Shown: piece by piece, positions 16,828-24,331 of the stretch
Position numbering within the stretch: the stretch's first letter is position 1
Layout: the number at the start of each line of letters is the position of its first letter
Assembly: GCA_964435165.1 (NCBI GenBank)
Contig: CAYSXY010000001.1
Coordinates: 49,308 to 113,307 of the forward strand
DNA length: 64,000 nucleotides
Direction of reading: 5' to 3'
Source: CAYSXY01 sp964435165
GTDB taxonomy: Bacteria > Pseudomonadota > Alphaproteobacteria > Rickettsiales > RI-342
Program-made: the position numbers and the translations under genes
The notes under the pieces: generated by a model
Databases searched by the model: none
Told to the model about the DNA's origin: nothing
Seen by the model: the letters and a program-made list of their open reading frames with translations, nothing else

Positions 16828-18111
16828 ATGCGCTTTGCCCACTCTCTCACCTTTGCCTGCCTCGCCAGCACCGCTTTTGTAGCTGTGGCCATAATGCCCA
16901 CTCATTCGCTGGCAGCCGATAATAAGGAATCGATTGCCGATTTGCGCAAAGAGTTGCAGGTGCAACGTGGTCGGATTGAAGTGCAGCAGCGCGCCCTGGA
17001 GACACAACTTCGGGCACTGGAGAAAAGCCAGCAACGCCTTAATAAGCAGATTAGGGATATTGATAAGTTAGAGAAACGTCTCAGCAAAGCGCTTGAAACC
17101 GCTCTGCCGGAAGAGATGGAAGCCATTGAACAAGCGGATAGCGCTGTACCTGATCAAGTGGGAACGGAGCGTCGCACAGAAGAGATGGAAAAACCACAGG
17201 CGGTAGAGGTTGCGACTCTGGCAGATGAAGGGGGCGTCTTGCTCTCTAAAGGACAGCTTATTATTGACCCGTCGCTCGAATATTCCCGCGCTTCCACCTT
17301 GCGAGTCGCGGTGGAGGGCTTCACCATTGTACCGGCATTGAATATTGGCTCGTTTGATATTTCGCAGATCGACCGTGACACGTACAGCGCATCGCTTGGC
17401 TTGCGCTATGGCCTGACCAACCGCCTGGAGATCAGCACCCGAGTGCCGTATGTGTATCGTAATGACAGCACGCTCAGTCGGCCAATTGGCGAAGGCGTTG
17501 GCGTTGAGCGCCTGACAGATGTAAGTGGTGATGGTATTGGCGATTTGGAGTTCGGCGCTAACTATCAGTTAACCAATGGCGAAGGCGGCTGGCCCTTCCT
17601 GGTCGCAAATTTCCGCGTGAAATCGAACACGGGCACCAATCCGTTTGAAGTGAATATTGACCCCGATACCGGGCTGCAGACAGAATTGCCGACCGGTTCC
17701 GGCTTCTGGGCTCTCTCGCCAAGCATCACCGCCATCTTCCCCTCCGACCCAGTCGTGTTTTTCGGTAATCTTGGGTACTTATATAATATGCCCAATGACT
17801 TTGGTGGCAATACGGGTGAGATTGATCCGGGCGACAGTATCAGCTTCAGCTTTGGTATGGGCCTGGGTATTAATGATCGCACGTCATTCAATGTGGGCTA
17901 TGGTCACAGCGTGGTGTTTGAAACCACACAGAATGGTAATACATTACCCACCTCCGATGTGCTGCAGGTTGGTTCTCTCGACCTTGGTTTTTCTTATCAG
18001 GTCAATGACTCGCAGAATCTCAACTTTACCGTCAGCGCTGGCCTGACGGATGATGCACCTGATGTGCGCCTGGTGTTCCGCGCACCTTTCAGCCTCAACC
18101 TGCATGAATAG
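16828..18111 (+). CDS. FapF-like outer-membrane pore with N-terminal coiled coil
   Basis: 427 residues: signal peptide (1-30, cut near L-A-A), a coiled coil (about 33-92, heptad-rich, LEKSQQRLNKQIRDIDKLEK), an acidic linker, then a beta-barrel (about 138-427) opening with GQLIIDPSLEYSRAS and containing LGLRYGLTNRLEISTRVPYVY. This is the layout of FapF, the trimeric pore that exports Fap amyloid subunits in Pseudomonas and uses the helical region as a plug. The next four genes on the same strand encode a repeat protein, two small secreted proteins and a C39 peptidase, a matching set. An AGCAGGA ribosome-binding site precedes the ATG. A generic phenol-pathway-type barrel is the main alternative, but the coiled coil plus context argues against it. 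Confidence 0.82.
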   Translation: MRFAHSLTFACLASTAFVAVAIMPTHSLAADNKESIADLRKELQVQRGRIEVQQRALETQLRALEKSQQRLNKQIRDIDKLEKRLSKALETALPEEMEAIEQADSAVPDQVGTERRTEEMEKPQAVEVATLADEGGVLLSKGQLIIDPSLEYSRASTLRVAVEGFTIVPALNIGSFDISQIDRDTYSASLGLRYGLTNRLEISTRVPYVYRNDSTLSRPIGEGVGVERLTDVSGDGIGDLEFGANYQLTNGEGGWPFLVANFRVKSNTGTNPFEVNIDPDTGLQTELPTGSGFWALSPSITAIFPSDPVVFFGNLGYLYNMPNDFGGNTGEIDPGDSISFSFGMGLGINDRTSFNVGYGHSVVFETTQNGNTLPTSDVLQVGSLDLGFSYQVNDSQNLNFTVSAGLTDDAPDVRLVFRAPFSLNLHE

Positions 18112-18404
18112 CTGCCATTCTTAAACTGCATAGCTGTTATTTTTACTTCTCGTTCATGATTATTGATTCGCAATATCTTTCATAAGTCGCTCTTATGCTT
18201 GGATTGATGCGCTTTTGAATACAGACTGTTCACCAAATTTACTTATTAACAACAAACATTAACGGGCGTTTATTTTTACTTGCATGTTTGAAAAAGGCTA
18301 TTATGCATAGTGCGCAGGTAAAGGCGTTTTTGAATATTGACTATTCGTTCATTTTTAAATTCGTCGCAAATAAATCTCATAAATATCCGTTCTGGAGGAT
18401 TACA
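18112..18404. other. AT-rich gap before the repeat-protein gene
   Basis: This gap of about 290 bases between the fapF-like gene and the repeat protein has no intrinsic terminator and no coding potential I trust. An in-frame ATG at 18288 would extend the repeat protein by 39 residues, but it would bury the signal peptide. The length suggests a separate promoter and 5' leader for the repeat protein; no clean -35/-10 pair was found. Confidence 0.4.
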
Positions 18405-20525
18405 ATGAATTTTAAAACTCTTCTTGGCACAACGTCTGCCGTTGCTCTGTTGGCTTCCGTAGCCAGCACCCCGGCTTACGCTGTGGACGATGCCATTGAT
18501 GGCAACAAGAACGACAACAACACCGTTGACCAGTCGCAAGACACCAACGATGCGTCGTTTAATGATAACAGCGAACTGACCGATAACTCGGACAACTCGA
18601 TTGATACCGATAATTCAATCGATACCGATAACTCGGACAATTCGGATAACTCGATCGATACCGCTGATTCGTACAATGCTGACAACACGAACAATTCGGA
18701 CAACTCCGTAGACACCGATGTTGACAACAGCAACAACGCTGATAACTCGGATAATTCGGATAATTCGATCGACACCGCTGATTCGTACAACGATCAGTCC
18801 GATAACTCGGTTGATAATGACTACGATTTCGACAATGATGTTGATACTGATGTTGACAACAGCAACAACTCCGACAACTCGGACAACAGCTCTGTTGACA
18901 CCGACAATTCCGACAATTCGGATAACTCGATCGATACCGCTGATTCGTACAACACGGATAACACGAACAATGCCGATAACTCGGACAATTCGGACAATTC
19001 CGTAGATACCGATACCGACAATTCCGACAACTCGGACAACTCGGACAATTCGGATAACTCGATCGATACCGCTGATTCGTACAACGATCAGTCCGATAAC
19101 ACCGATAACTCGGATAACTCGATCGATACCGATACCGACAATTCGAACAACTCCGATAACTCGGACAATTCGGATAACTCGATCGATACCGCTGATTCGT
19201 ACAACGATCAGTCCGACAATTCGAACAACTCGGACAATTCGGACAACAGCTCCATTGATACCGACAATTCGAACAACTCCGATAATTCGGACAATTCGGA
19301 CAACTCCATCGATACCGCTGATTCGTACAACGACAGCTCCGATAACTCGATTGATACCGATACGGACAACTCGATCGACAACGACTATTCGTATGACAAT
19401 GATACGGATACCGATGTGGATAACTCCGACAATTCGGACAATTCGGTTTACACCGAAACCAACACGGACAACTCGGACAACAGCCTGGTGACCACAACCA
19501 CCACGCAAACCGATTCGTTCAACACCGATACGGATACCGATGTTGATAATTCCGATAACTCGGATAACTCGATCGATACCGCTGATTCCTACAACACGGA
19601 TAACAGCAATAACTCGGACAATTCGAACAATTCCGACAACTCCAACAACTCGGATAACTCGAACAACTCCGACAACTCGATCGATACCGATACGGACAAT
19701 TCGGACAATTCGACCACGGATATCGCTGATTCCTACAATACGGATAACAGCGACAACTCCGATAACTCGGTGAATGATTCGTACAATACCGACAACACGA
19801 ACAACTCGGATAACTCCGACAATTCGGACAACTCGGTATACACCGAAACCAACACCGACAATTCCGATAACTCGGACAACTCGGACAACTCGACCACCGA
19901 TATTGCTGATTCCTACAACACGGACAACAGCAACAACTCGGACAACTCGAACAACTCCGATAACTCCGATAATTCCGACAACTCGGTGAACGATTCCTAC
20001 AACACCGCTGATTCGAACAACACTGACAACTCCGATAACTCGGACAACTCAGTGAATGATTCGAACAATACTGAAGGTTCGTACAACACCACTGATAACT
20101 CCGATAACTCGGACAACAGTGACAGCTCGGTGAATGATTCCAATAACACCGACGATTCGTACAACGTTTCGGATTCGGATAACGACAACAACTCGTACAA
20201 CACGACTGATTCGAACAACGATAACAGCGATAACAGCATGAATGATAATCGCACCATCGTTGACAACAGCGTGAACGTGACGAGCGGTGATGTTCTGTTC
20301 CAGGGTAACAGCCAAGTTACCGCTTCGGTTCTGAACTCGACCGTTGCTAACTCGACCGTGAACTGGGATCTGCAAGATGTGACCATTCAAGGTAACCGTC
20401 TGCAAGGTGAAGCCTTCAAAGGTTCCAGCGGTATCAACGCAGCGAACATGAACACCGGCGTGAACTCCAATGTTCAACAGTCGATTTCGGTTCGTGCGAC
20501 CATCAACAATGGCGTAACCCCGTAA
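18405..20525 (+). CDS. Secreted Asp/Asn/Ser-repeat protein, Fap-like major subunit candidate
   Basis: 706 residues: signal peptide M1-A26 (ending T-P-A-Y-A), then about 580 residues almost wholly of Asp, Asn and Ser triplets (D-N-S) broken by I-D-T-A-D-S-Y-N blocks, and a distinct C-terminal domain (615-706). That domain holds GNRLQGEAFKGSSGI and NTGVNSNVQQSISV, which resembles the Ser-Gly/Asn-Gln amyloid repeat unit of FapB/FapC and closely matches the end of the next protein. The repeat part has no Lys, Arg or Cys; it should be highly acidic and able to bind cations. The ATG chosen follows GGAGG at ideal spacing. Neighbours suggest export through the FapF-like pore as a fibre or matrix component. 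Confidence 0.8.
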   Translation: MNFKTLLGTTSAVALLASVASTPAYAVDDAIDGNKNDNNTVDQSQDTNDASFNDNSELTDNSDNSIDTDNSIDTDNSDNSDNSIDTADSYNADNTNNSDNSVDTDVDNSNNADNSDNSDNSIDTADSYNDQSDNSVDNDYDFDNDVDTDVDNSNNSDNSDNSSVDTDNSDNSDNSIDTADSYNTDNTNNADNSDNSDNSVDTDTDNSDNSDNSDNSDNSIDTADSYNDQSDNTDNSDNSIDTDTDNSNNSDNSDNSDNSIDTADSYNDQSDNSNNSDNSDNSSIDTDNSNNSDNSDNSDNSIDTADSYNDSSDNSIDTDTDNSIDNDYSYDNDTDTDVDNSDNSDNSVYTETNTDNSDNSLVTTTTTQTDSFNTDTDTDVDNSDNSDNSIDTADSYNTDNSNNSDNSNNSDNSNNSDNSNNSDNSIDTDTDNSDNSTTDIADSYNTDNSDNSDNSVNDSYNTDNTNNSDNSDNSDNSVYTETNTDNSDNSDNSDNSTTDIADSYNTDNSNNSDNSNNSDNSDNSDNSVNDSYNTADSNNTDNSDNSDNSVNDSNNTEGSYNTTDNSDNSDNSDSSVNDSNNTDDSYNVSDSDNDNNSYNTTDSNNDNSDNSMNDNRTIVDNSVNVTSGDVLFQGNSQVTASVLNSTVANSTVNWDLQDVTIQGNRLQGEAFKGSSGINAANMNTGVNSNVQQSISVRATINNGVTP
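18565..20245 (+). repeat. Degenerate tandem micro-repeat (GAY-AAY-TCN units) inside the repeat-protein gene
   Basis: Nine-base units reading Asp-Asn-Ser, with synonymous changes (AACTCG, AATTCG, AACTCC, AACAGC), are repeated through most of the gene. Longer superunits of roughly 100 bases contain GATACCGCTGATTCGTACAA. The variation of synonymous codons within a constant protein repeat suggests selection on the peptide. Length variation between strains is likely, and assembly errors in this segment are possible. Confidence 0.9.
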
Positions 20526-20559
20526 TATACGGAGTGTAACCAACGTTGTTACGATTTGC

Positions 20560-20585
20560 GGGAAGTGCCGAATTCGGCACTTCCC
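20560..20585. promoter_or_regulatory. Perfect 26-base palindrome between repeat protein and next gene
   Basis: GGGAAGTGCCGAA followed by TTCGGCACTTCCC is a perfect inverted repeat 34 bases after the stop of the repeat protein. No T-run follows, so it is more likely an mRNA-stabilising or partial-termination hairpin than a full terminator. Such elements often make the first gene (here the presumed major subunit) more abundant than those downstream. A dimeric regulator site is the alternative. Confidence 0.6.
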
Positions 20586-20675
20586 CTTCGTAACATCAAC
20601 CACAATATGTTATATCAAACCAGCAGGATCCTTCCTTTTGCTTTGATGTAACAACCTAATATCAGGATAACGATA

Positions 20676-21239
20676 ATGCGCTTACGCAAGTCGACCATTG
20701 CTATGACCTTTGTCGCGGTTGCCGCACTTGTAGGCTTCCGCCCAGCGGTTGCCGACCAGCCTGTGTTCAATTACAGCCCAATGTATGGTCCGGCTCATCA
20801 GGTATCCAACCTGTTTTTCCCTGGAGAACTTAGCCCGTGGCGTGACCTTTCTCTTCCGTGGAACGCCAGCACTGATGCAACCTGGCTGCGTTATGCCGAG
20901 AATTATGGCCCGGCACTGCCTCTGCCATCAATTCTGGAAGGCTCACCTTCTTCTGTGAGTATGACATTGGCTACCAATATGGAATTCTTCAATGCTCAAA
21001 CGCTGCAGGATGACAATCTGAATGAGATGCGGGGTGCATTCGCCGCTGAAACGTTGGGTGTGTCGATTCTGGAAGCGGCGGCTGTGCAAAACACCATCAA
21101 TGGTGATTCCATTACCGGCTATAACCGCCTGCAGAATGAAGCCTTTCAAAATTCAAGCGGTGTGATCAGCGTGATTCAGAATACCGGTAATAATGTCATT
21201 ATTCAGAACTCGACCATCGTCAACCTGCATATGGAATAA
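20676..21239 (+). CDS. Small secreted protein with M-R-G-A motif, Fap-like minor subunit candidate
   Basis: 187 residues: signal peptide (1-26, ending P-A-V-A), a Pro/aromatic-rich region (28-100), then L110-Q-D-D-N-L-N-E-M-R-G-A121. That stretch fits the double-glycine leader pattern cut by C39 peptidases (hydrophobic at -12, -7 and -4; G-A at -2/-1). The 66 residues after it end with YNRLQNEAFQNSSGVISVIQ, then N-T-G-N-N and VIIQNSTIVNL, closely similar to the C-terminus of the preceding repeat protein and, like it, Fap-amyloid-like. It lies between the repeat protein and the C39 peptidase. I infer that the tail is released and joins or nucleates the fibre; this is not established. Confidence 0.75.
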   Translation: MRLRKSTIAMTFVAVAALVGFRPAVADQPVFNYSPMYGPAHQVSNLFFPGELSPWRDLSLPWNASTDATWLRYAENYGPALPLPSILEGSPSSVSMTLATNMEFFNAQTLQDDNLNEMRGAFAAETLGVSILEAAAVQNTINGDSITGYNRLQNEAFQNSSGVISVIQNTGNNVIIQNSTIVNLHME

Positions 21240-21311
21240 TTTACGCTGCATCCGGTCGCCAGGCGTGATAAGGACGGTGCTCGTACACGAAACAAAGACG
21301 AAAACAGGGAT

Positions 21312-22004
21312 ATGCGGCACATACTGACATTACTTGTAACGATGATGGCCCTACAAGGGGCGCCCGCCCATGCGCAATTGGCATTATGGGATACGGTCGG
21401 CGGCAATTTTTCAGTTCCGGTGCAAACCATCTCCGAAAGGCGCTTTAGTGGTGTCATCCCTCAACAAAAAGATTTCAGCTGCGGTTCGGCTGCACTTGCG
21501 ACACTCCTGACCTATCACTATGAGCGACCTATTACGGAGGAAGAAGCGCTGGAAGCCATGTATGCAGTCGGCGAACAGGAAAAAATCGAGCGTGAAGGCT
21601 TCTCCCTTCTGGATATGAAAAATTATCTGGCCACTCTGGGGCTGCGCGCCGATGGCTATCGTCAATCGCTTGATCAACTGAGTTCAGTAGGCATCCCAGC
21701 TATCGTCCTCATTAACTATAATGGCTATTTGCACTTTGTTGTTATCAAAGGCGTTACCGACGATGATGTATTGGTGGGCGACCCAGCGCTAGGCCTGCGC
21801 AGCATGGGGCGTGAGAAGTTTGAATCGATGTGGAACGGTATTCTCTTTGTCATTCGTGACGATATTGATATCGCCAAAAGCAATTTCAACCAAATAACGG
21901 AATGGGCCATGATTGGTCAGGCTCCGATTACTGCACAGGCAACCTCTTTGCAGGATTTATCGAGCTTCTATCTCAATCTGCGCACCGCACCGAACTATTA
22001 TTAA
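21312..22004 (+). CDS. Periplasmic C39-family cysteine peptidase, FapD-like
   Basis: 230 residues with a signal peptide (1-21, ending A-P-A-H-A) and a single C39 peptidase domain: C57 in QQKDFSCGSAALATLL, H141 in Y-L-H-F-V-V-I-K-G and D157 in V-G-D-P-A-L-G form the catalytic triad. Unlike bacteriocin exporters it has no ABC-transporter part, which is how FapD is built in Pseudomonas, where it is needed for amyloid export. The genes on both sides encode secreted proteins with a double-glycine-like motif, the natural substrate type for C39 enzymes. The next gene starts 14 bases after its stop, so co-translation is likely. Confidence 0.87.
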   Translation: MRHILTLLVTMMALQGAPAHAQLALWDTVGGNFSVPVQTISERRFSGVIPQQKDFSCGSAALATLLTYHYERPITEEEALEAMYAVGEQEKIEREGFSLLDMKNYLATLGLRADGYRQSLDQLSSVGIPAIVLINYNGYLHFVVIKGVTDDDVLVGDPALGLRSMGREKFESMWNGILFVIRDDIDIAKSNFNQITEWAMIGQAPITAQATSLQDLSSFYLNLRTAPNYY

Positions 22005-22018
22005 GGATGATGACGTTC

Positions 22019-22552
22019 ATGACCGTTGGATTTAGTGCATCTCTTTCTCGCCTGACACAGAGTGCTGCCACTGTGGCATTGCTGCTCTCACTGGCGATGC
22101 CGGCCCACGCTTTTATTGATGATGTGCCCGATAGTGGCGCCGACGCAGAGGCATTTTTTGGGGCTGAAAACAAGGTAAGTGACGAGGAACTTTCCGGGAT
22201 GCGTGGAGCGTATATCGACGCAAATGGCTTGGAAGTGAATTTCACCCTGACGACACAAACTATTATCGATGGCCGTGTGGTCCATGAAGTGCGACTGACA
22301 CCTCAAGTGACACCGACTTTCAACGTCAATGACCTATCCAAGCTGGTTCGTGTTGGTGAAGGCAATATTGCCTACCCGCAAGAGCTGCTGAATGACGCGA
22401 ACCGTATCATGACTGTGATTCAGAACACAAATGATAACACGGTGATTCAAAATCTGAACCTGCTCGATCTTGAAGTTGATAATGTGCAGGATTTCTACAA
22501 TCAGCAAATGACTGGCATGGTCAATTTCTCTGCCGTTCGCGCTTTACGATAA
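22019..22552 (+). CDS. Small secreted protein with M-R-G-A motif, Fap-like accessory protein
   Basis: 177 residues: signal peptide (1-31, ending M-P-A-H-A), a short acidic region, then V53-S-D-E-E-L-S-G-M-R-G-A64, an almost textbook double-glycine processing motif (S-x-x-E-L-x-x-M-x-G-A). The mature part is beta-rich (VNFTLTTQTIIDG) and contains IMTVIQNTNDNTVIQNLNL, matching the tail motif of the protein encoded before the peptidase. ATGs 12 and 9 bases upstream are possible; this one gives the best spacing from AAGGA. Likely a C39 substrate and a minor or regulatory part of the fibre system. Confidence 0.72.
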   Translation: MTVGFSASLSRLTQSAATVALLLSLAMPAHAFIDDVPDSGADAEAFFGAENKVSDEELSGMRGAYIDANGLEVNFTLTTQTIIDGRVVHEVRLTPQVTPTFNVNDLSKLVRVGEGNIAYPQELLNDANRIMTVIQNTNDNTVIQNLNLLDLEVDNVQDFYNQQMTGMVNFSAVRALR

Positions 22553-22607
22553 GCAGGCAAGCGCCGCTGATCCAGCCGTTATGTAATAACCGCCGCCTCA
22601 GCGTGCA

Positions 22608-23837
22608 CTAAATCACGCCGAGTGATTTCCCGACACGCTCGAAGGTGTCCAGTGCAAAACTGACTTGATCGTCGGTAAGCGCAGCATTCATTTGAATACG
22701 AAGCCGTGCTGCTCCTTCCGGCACAACGGGATAGCCAAATCCTGTAATGAAGATGCCTTCTTCCAATAGCGCCTGACTCATCTTAATCGCAAATGAGGTT
22801 TCTCCCACAATAATTGGGATAATGGCAGATGGGCCATCCAGTGGCGTGAATCCTTTTTCTTTCAATCCATTGTGCATCATGGCGACGAGTTCATGCAGCC
22901 TGGCCAGGCGCTCCGCTTCACGTTCCATCACCCGGATCGCTTCCAGCGCGCTGGCTGCTACGGTAGCCGGCAATGCGTTGGAGAAGAGTTGCGGCCGTGA
23001 GACCTGATAGAGATATTCAATGACCGGCGCCGGAGCCGCCACATAGCCACCGGCCGCGCCCCCCAATGCTTTGCCCAGGGTTCCGGTGATAATATCAACC
23101 TCACCTTCCACCCCAAAATACTCCGCTGTGCCGCGGCCATGCGCCCCCATCACCCCCACGCCATGACAGTCATCCACCATCAATAACGCGTCATATTCCT
23201 TACACAGCGCAATGATGTCAGGCAGTGGGGCAATATCACCCTCCATGCTGAACACGCCATCCGTAATGACCAAACGTCGCCGTGCTTCGCCTGTTTCTTT
23301 CAGTTGAGCTTCCAGATCATCCATATCAGCATGTTGGTAGATCATGCGTTTTGCCTTTGACATGCGGCAGCCATCAATGAGCGATGCATGGTTCAGCGCA
23401 TCGCTGATGATCACATCCTCCGGCCCGGCCAGCGCTGGAATCACGCCGGTATTTGCCTGCCAGCAAGAAGGATAGGTCAAGGCAGCGTCGCATTGGTGTA
23501 ATTGCGCCAGCGCCGATTCAATCTCCTTATGGATAGTAAAACTACCGCAGATAAAGCGAACGGATGCCGTGCCGGCACCATACTGATCCAGTGCCGCCTT
23601 ACCGGCTGCGACAACCTGTGGATGATTGGCCAGCCCCAAATAGTTATTGGCGGATAACACCAGCACATGCCCGGCATCGTCCATGTCCACTTCCGTATCC
23701 ATCGGGCTTTCAATGGCATGGTGCGCTTTGTAGGTGCCTTTATCGCGCATATGCAGAAGATTAGCTTCTATCTGATGAACAAAATCCGAACGCGCGGCAG
23801 ATCCCTGATGAATAGGCTGGTTTAGTGCATGCGACAT
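22608..23837 (-). CDS. kbl: Glycine C-acetyltransferase (2-amino-3-ketobutyrate CoA ligase)
   Basis: 409 residues of the alpha-oxoamine synthase family (PLP-dependent). Key features are NNYLGLANHP, GTASVRFICG, SDALNHASLIDG, DDCHGVGVMG and TGTLGKALGGAAGG with the PLP lysine. The C-terminal GFGYPVVPEGAARLRIQMNA is typical of Kbl rather than BioF or HemA. It splits 2-amino-3-oxobutyrate with CoA to glycine and acetyl-CoA in threonine breakdown. The usual partner, threonine dehydrogenase (tdh), is not adjacent. A 30-base palindrome lies about 30 bases upstream of its start and may control it. Confidence 0.88.
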   Translation of the reverse strand: MSHALNQPIHQGSAARSDFVHQIEANLLHMRDKGTYKAHHAIESPMDTEVDMDDAGHVLVLSANNYLGLANHPQVVAAGKAALDQYGAGTASVRFICGSFTIHKEIESALAQLHQCDAALTYPSCWQANTGVIPALAGPEDVIISDALNHASLIDGCRMSKAKRMIYQHADMDDLEAQLKETGEARRRLVITDGVFSMEGDIAPLPDIIALCKEYDALLMVDDCHGVGVMGAHGRGTAEYFGVEGEVDIITGTLGKALGGAAGGYVAAPAPVIEYLYQVSRPQLFSNALPATVAASALEAIRVMEREAERLARLHELVAMMHNGLKEKGFTPLDGPSAIIPIIVGETSFAIKMSQALLEEGIFITGFGYPVVPEGAARLRIQMNAALTDDQVSFALDTFERVGKSLGVI

Positions 23838-23867
23838 AAATTCTCCCCTTTAAGTCTTATAGCTTTT

Positions 23868-23897
23868 CCCACCAATTTCTGTACAGAAATTAGTGGG
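23868..23897. promoter_or_regulatory. 30-base palindrome upstream of kbl
   Basis: CCCACCAATTTCTGT is followed directly by ACAGAAATTAGTGGG; 14 of 15 arm positions pair and the central 18 bases are a perfect palindrome. The position just upstream of the kbl start suggests an operator for a dimeric repressor or a leader hairpin. Confidence 0.5.
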
Positions 23898-23957
23898 TCG
23901 TTCAGACGCCACTAAGGCTTACGCGCCAACTATGGCGCGGGCAGCAGTCGCGGCCTC

Positions 23958-24042
23958 ATAGCCATTCAGATTGTATGAAAATTAATGTGAATGGCTATAG
24001 AGAGTGTCATCACATTCTCTATCTTGTGACGACACTCTCTAT
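23958..24042. repeat. Two abutting inverted repeats
   Basis: The first has 11-base perfect arms (ATAGCCATTCA, 23958-23968, with 23988-23998). The second has 18-base arms matching at 17 positions (23997-24014 with 24025-24042) around a ten-base loop. They share two bases. The layout suggests a small palindromic element or strong RNA hairpins; I did not find other copies in this window. Confidence 0.65.
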
Positions 24043-24059
24043 GTCATTTTATATAATAA

Positions 24060-24297
24060 TGCGATCAGCGATGGAATCATGATGTATGCCATATGAATGC
24101 TTGCAGCGCATAGCCGTCATGTGCAAATGCTGTGATTTCAAGCGGCTATGACGCAAAACTTTCACCATTCTGTCATTCGATTGTCTTCATTGCAGGATAC
24201 TCTTAATTTATCCAAACAGATGATGTTTTTGCACACAGATTCAGTTTCAGCGTATAGGAGGCGGGGCCGGTAGCAAAGCGGCCCCGCAATTTTTTTG
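24060..24297 (+). ncRNA. Candidate small RNA ending in an intrinsic terminator
   Basis: A perfect TATAAT (24052-24057) precedes about 235 bases without a usable reading frame that end in a textbook terminator on the same strand. The nearest plus-strand gene ends about 1.7 kb upstream, beyond a gene on the opposite strand, so the terminator needs another transcript to serve. No known RNA family (6S, SRP, RNase P, tmRNA) was recognised. The -35 is poor at normal spacing. Confidence 0.35.
24261..24297 (+). terminator. Strong Rho-independent terminator, plus strand
   Basis: GCGGGGCCG, a nine-base loop and CGGCCCCGC form a nine-pair GC-rich stem followed by AATTTTTTT. The T-run is only on the plus strand, so it does not serve the convergent gene to its right. 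Confidence 0.85.
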
Positions 24298-24331
24298 TCT
24301 TCCCGACTCTTTGATTCTATTGATTGGTTTC

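Larger units (their letters stand above)
23838..24331. other. Hairpin-rich gene-free region
   Basis: Nearly 500 bases with no credible protein gene. It holds, in order, a 30-base palindrome near the kbl start, two abutting inverted repeats, a TATAAT box and a strong plus-strand intrinsic terminator, described separately. A terminator without an upstream plus-strand gene is the reason to suspect a small RNA. Confidence 0.6.

Noticed and set aside
18476..19508. Several long frames on both strands within the Asp-Asn-Ser repeat
   Set aside because: Low-complexity DNA keeps other frames open. They give Ser-Glu-Leu, Arg-Ile or Cys-Pro-Arg repeats without starts or signals.
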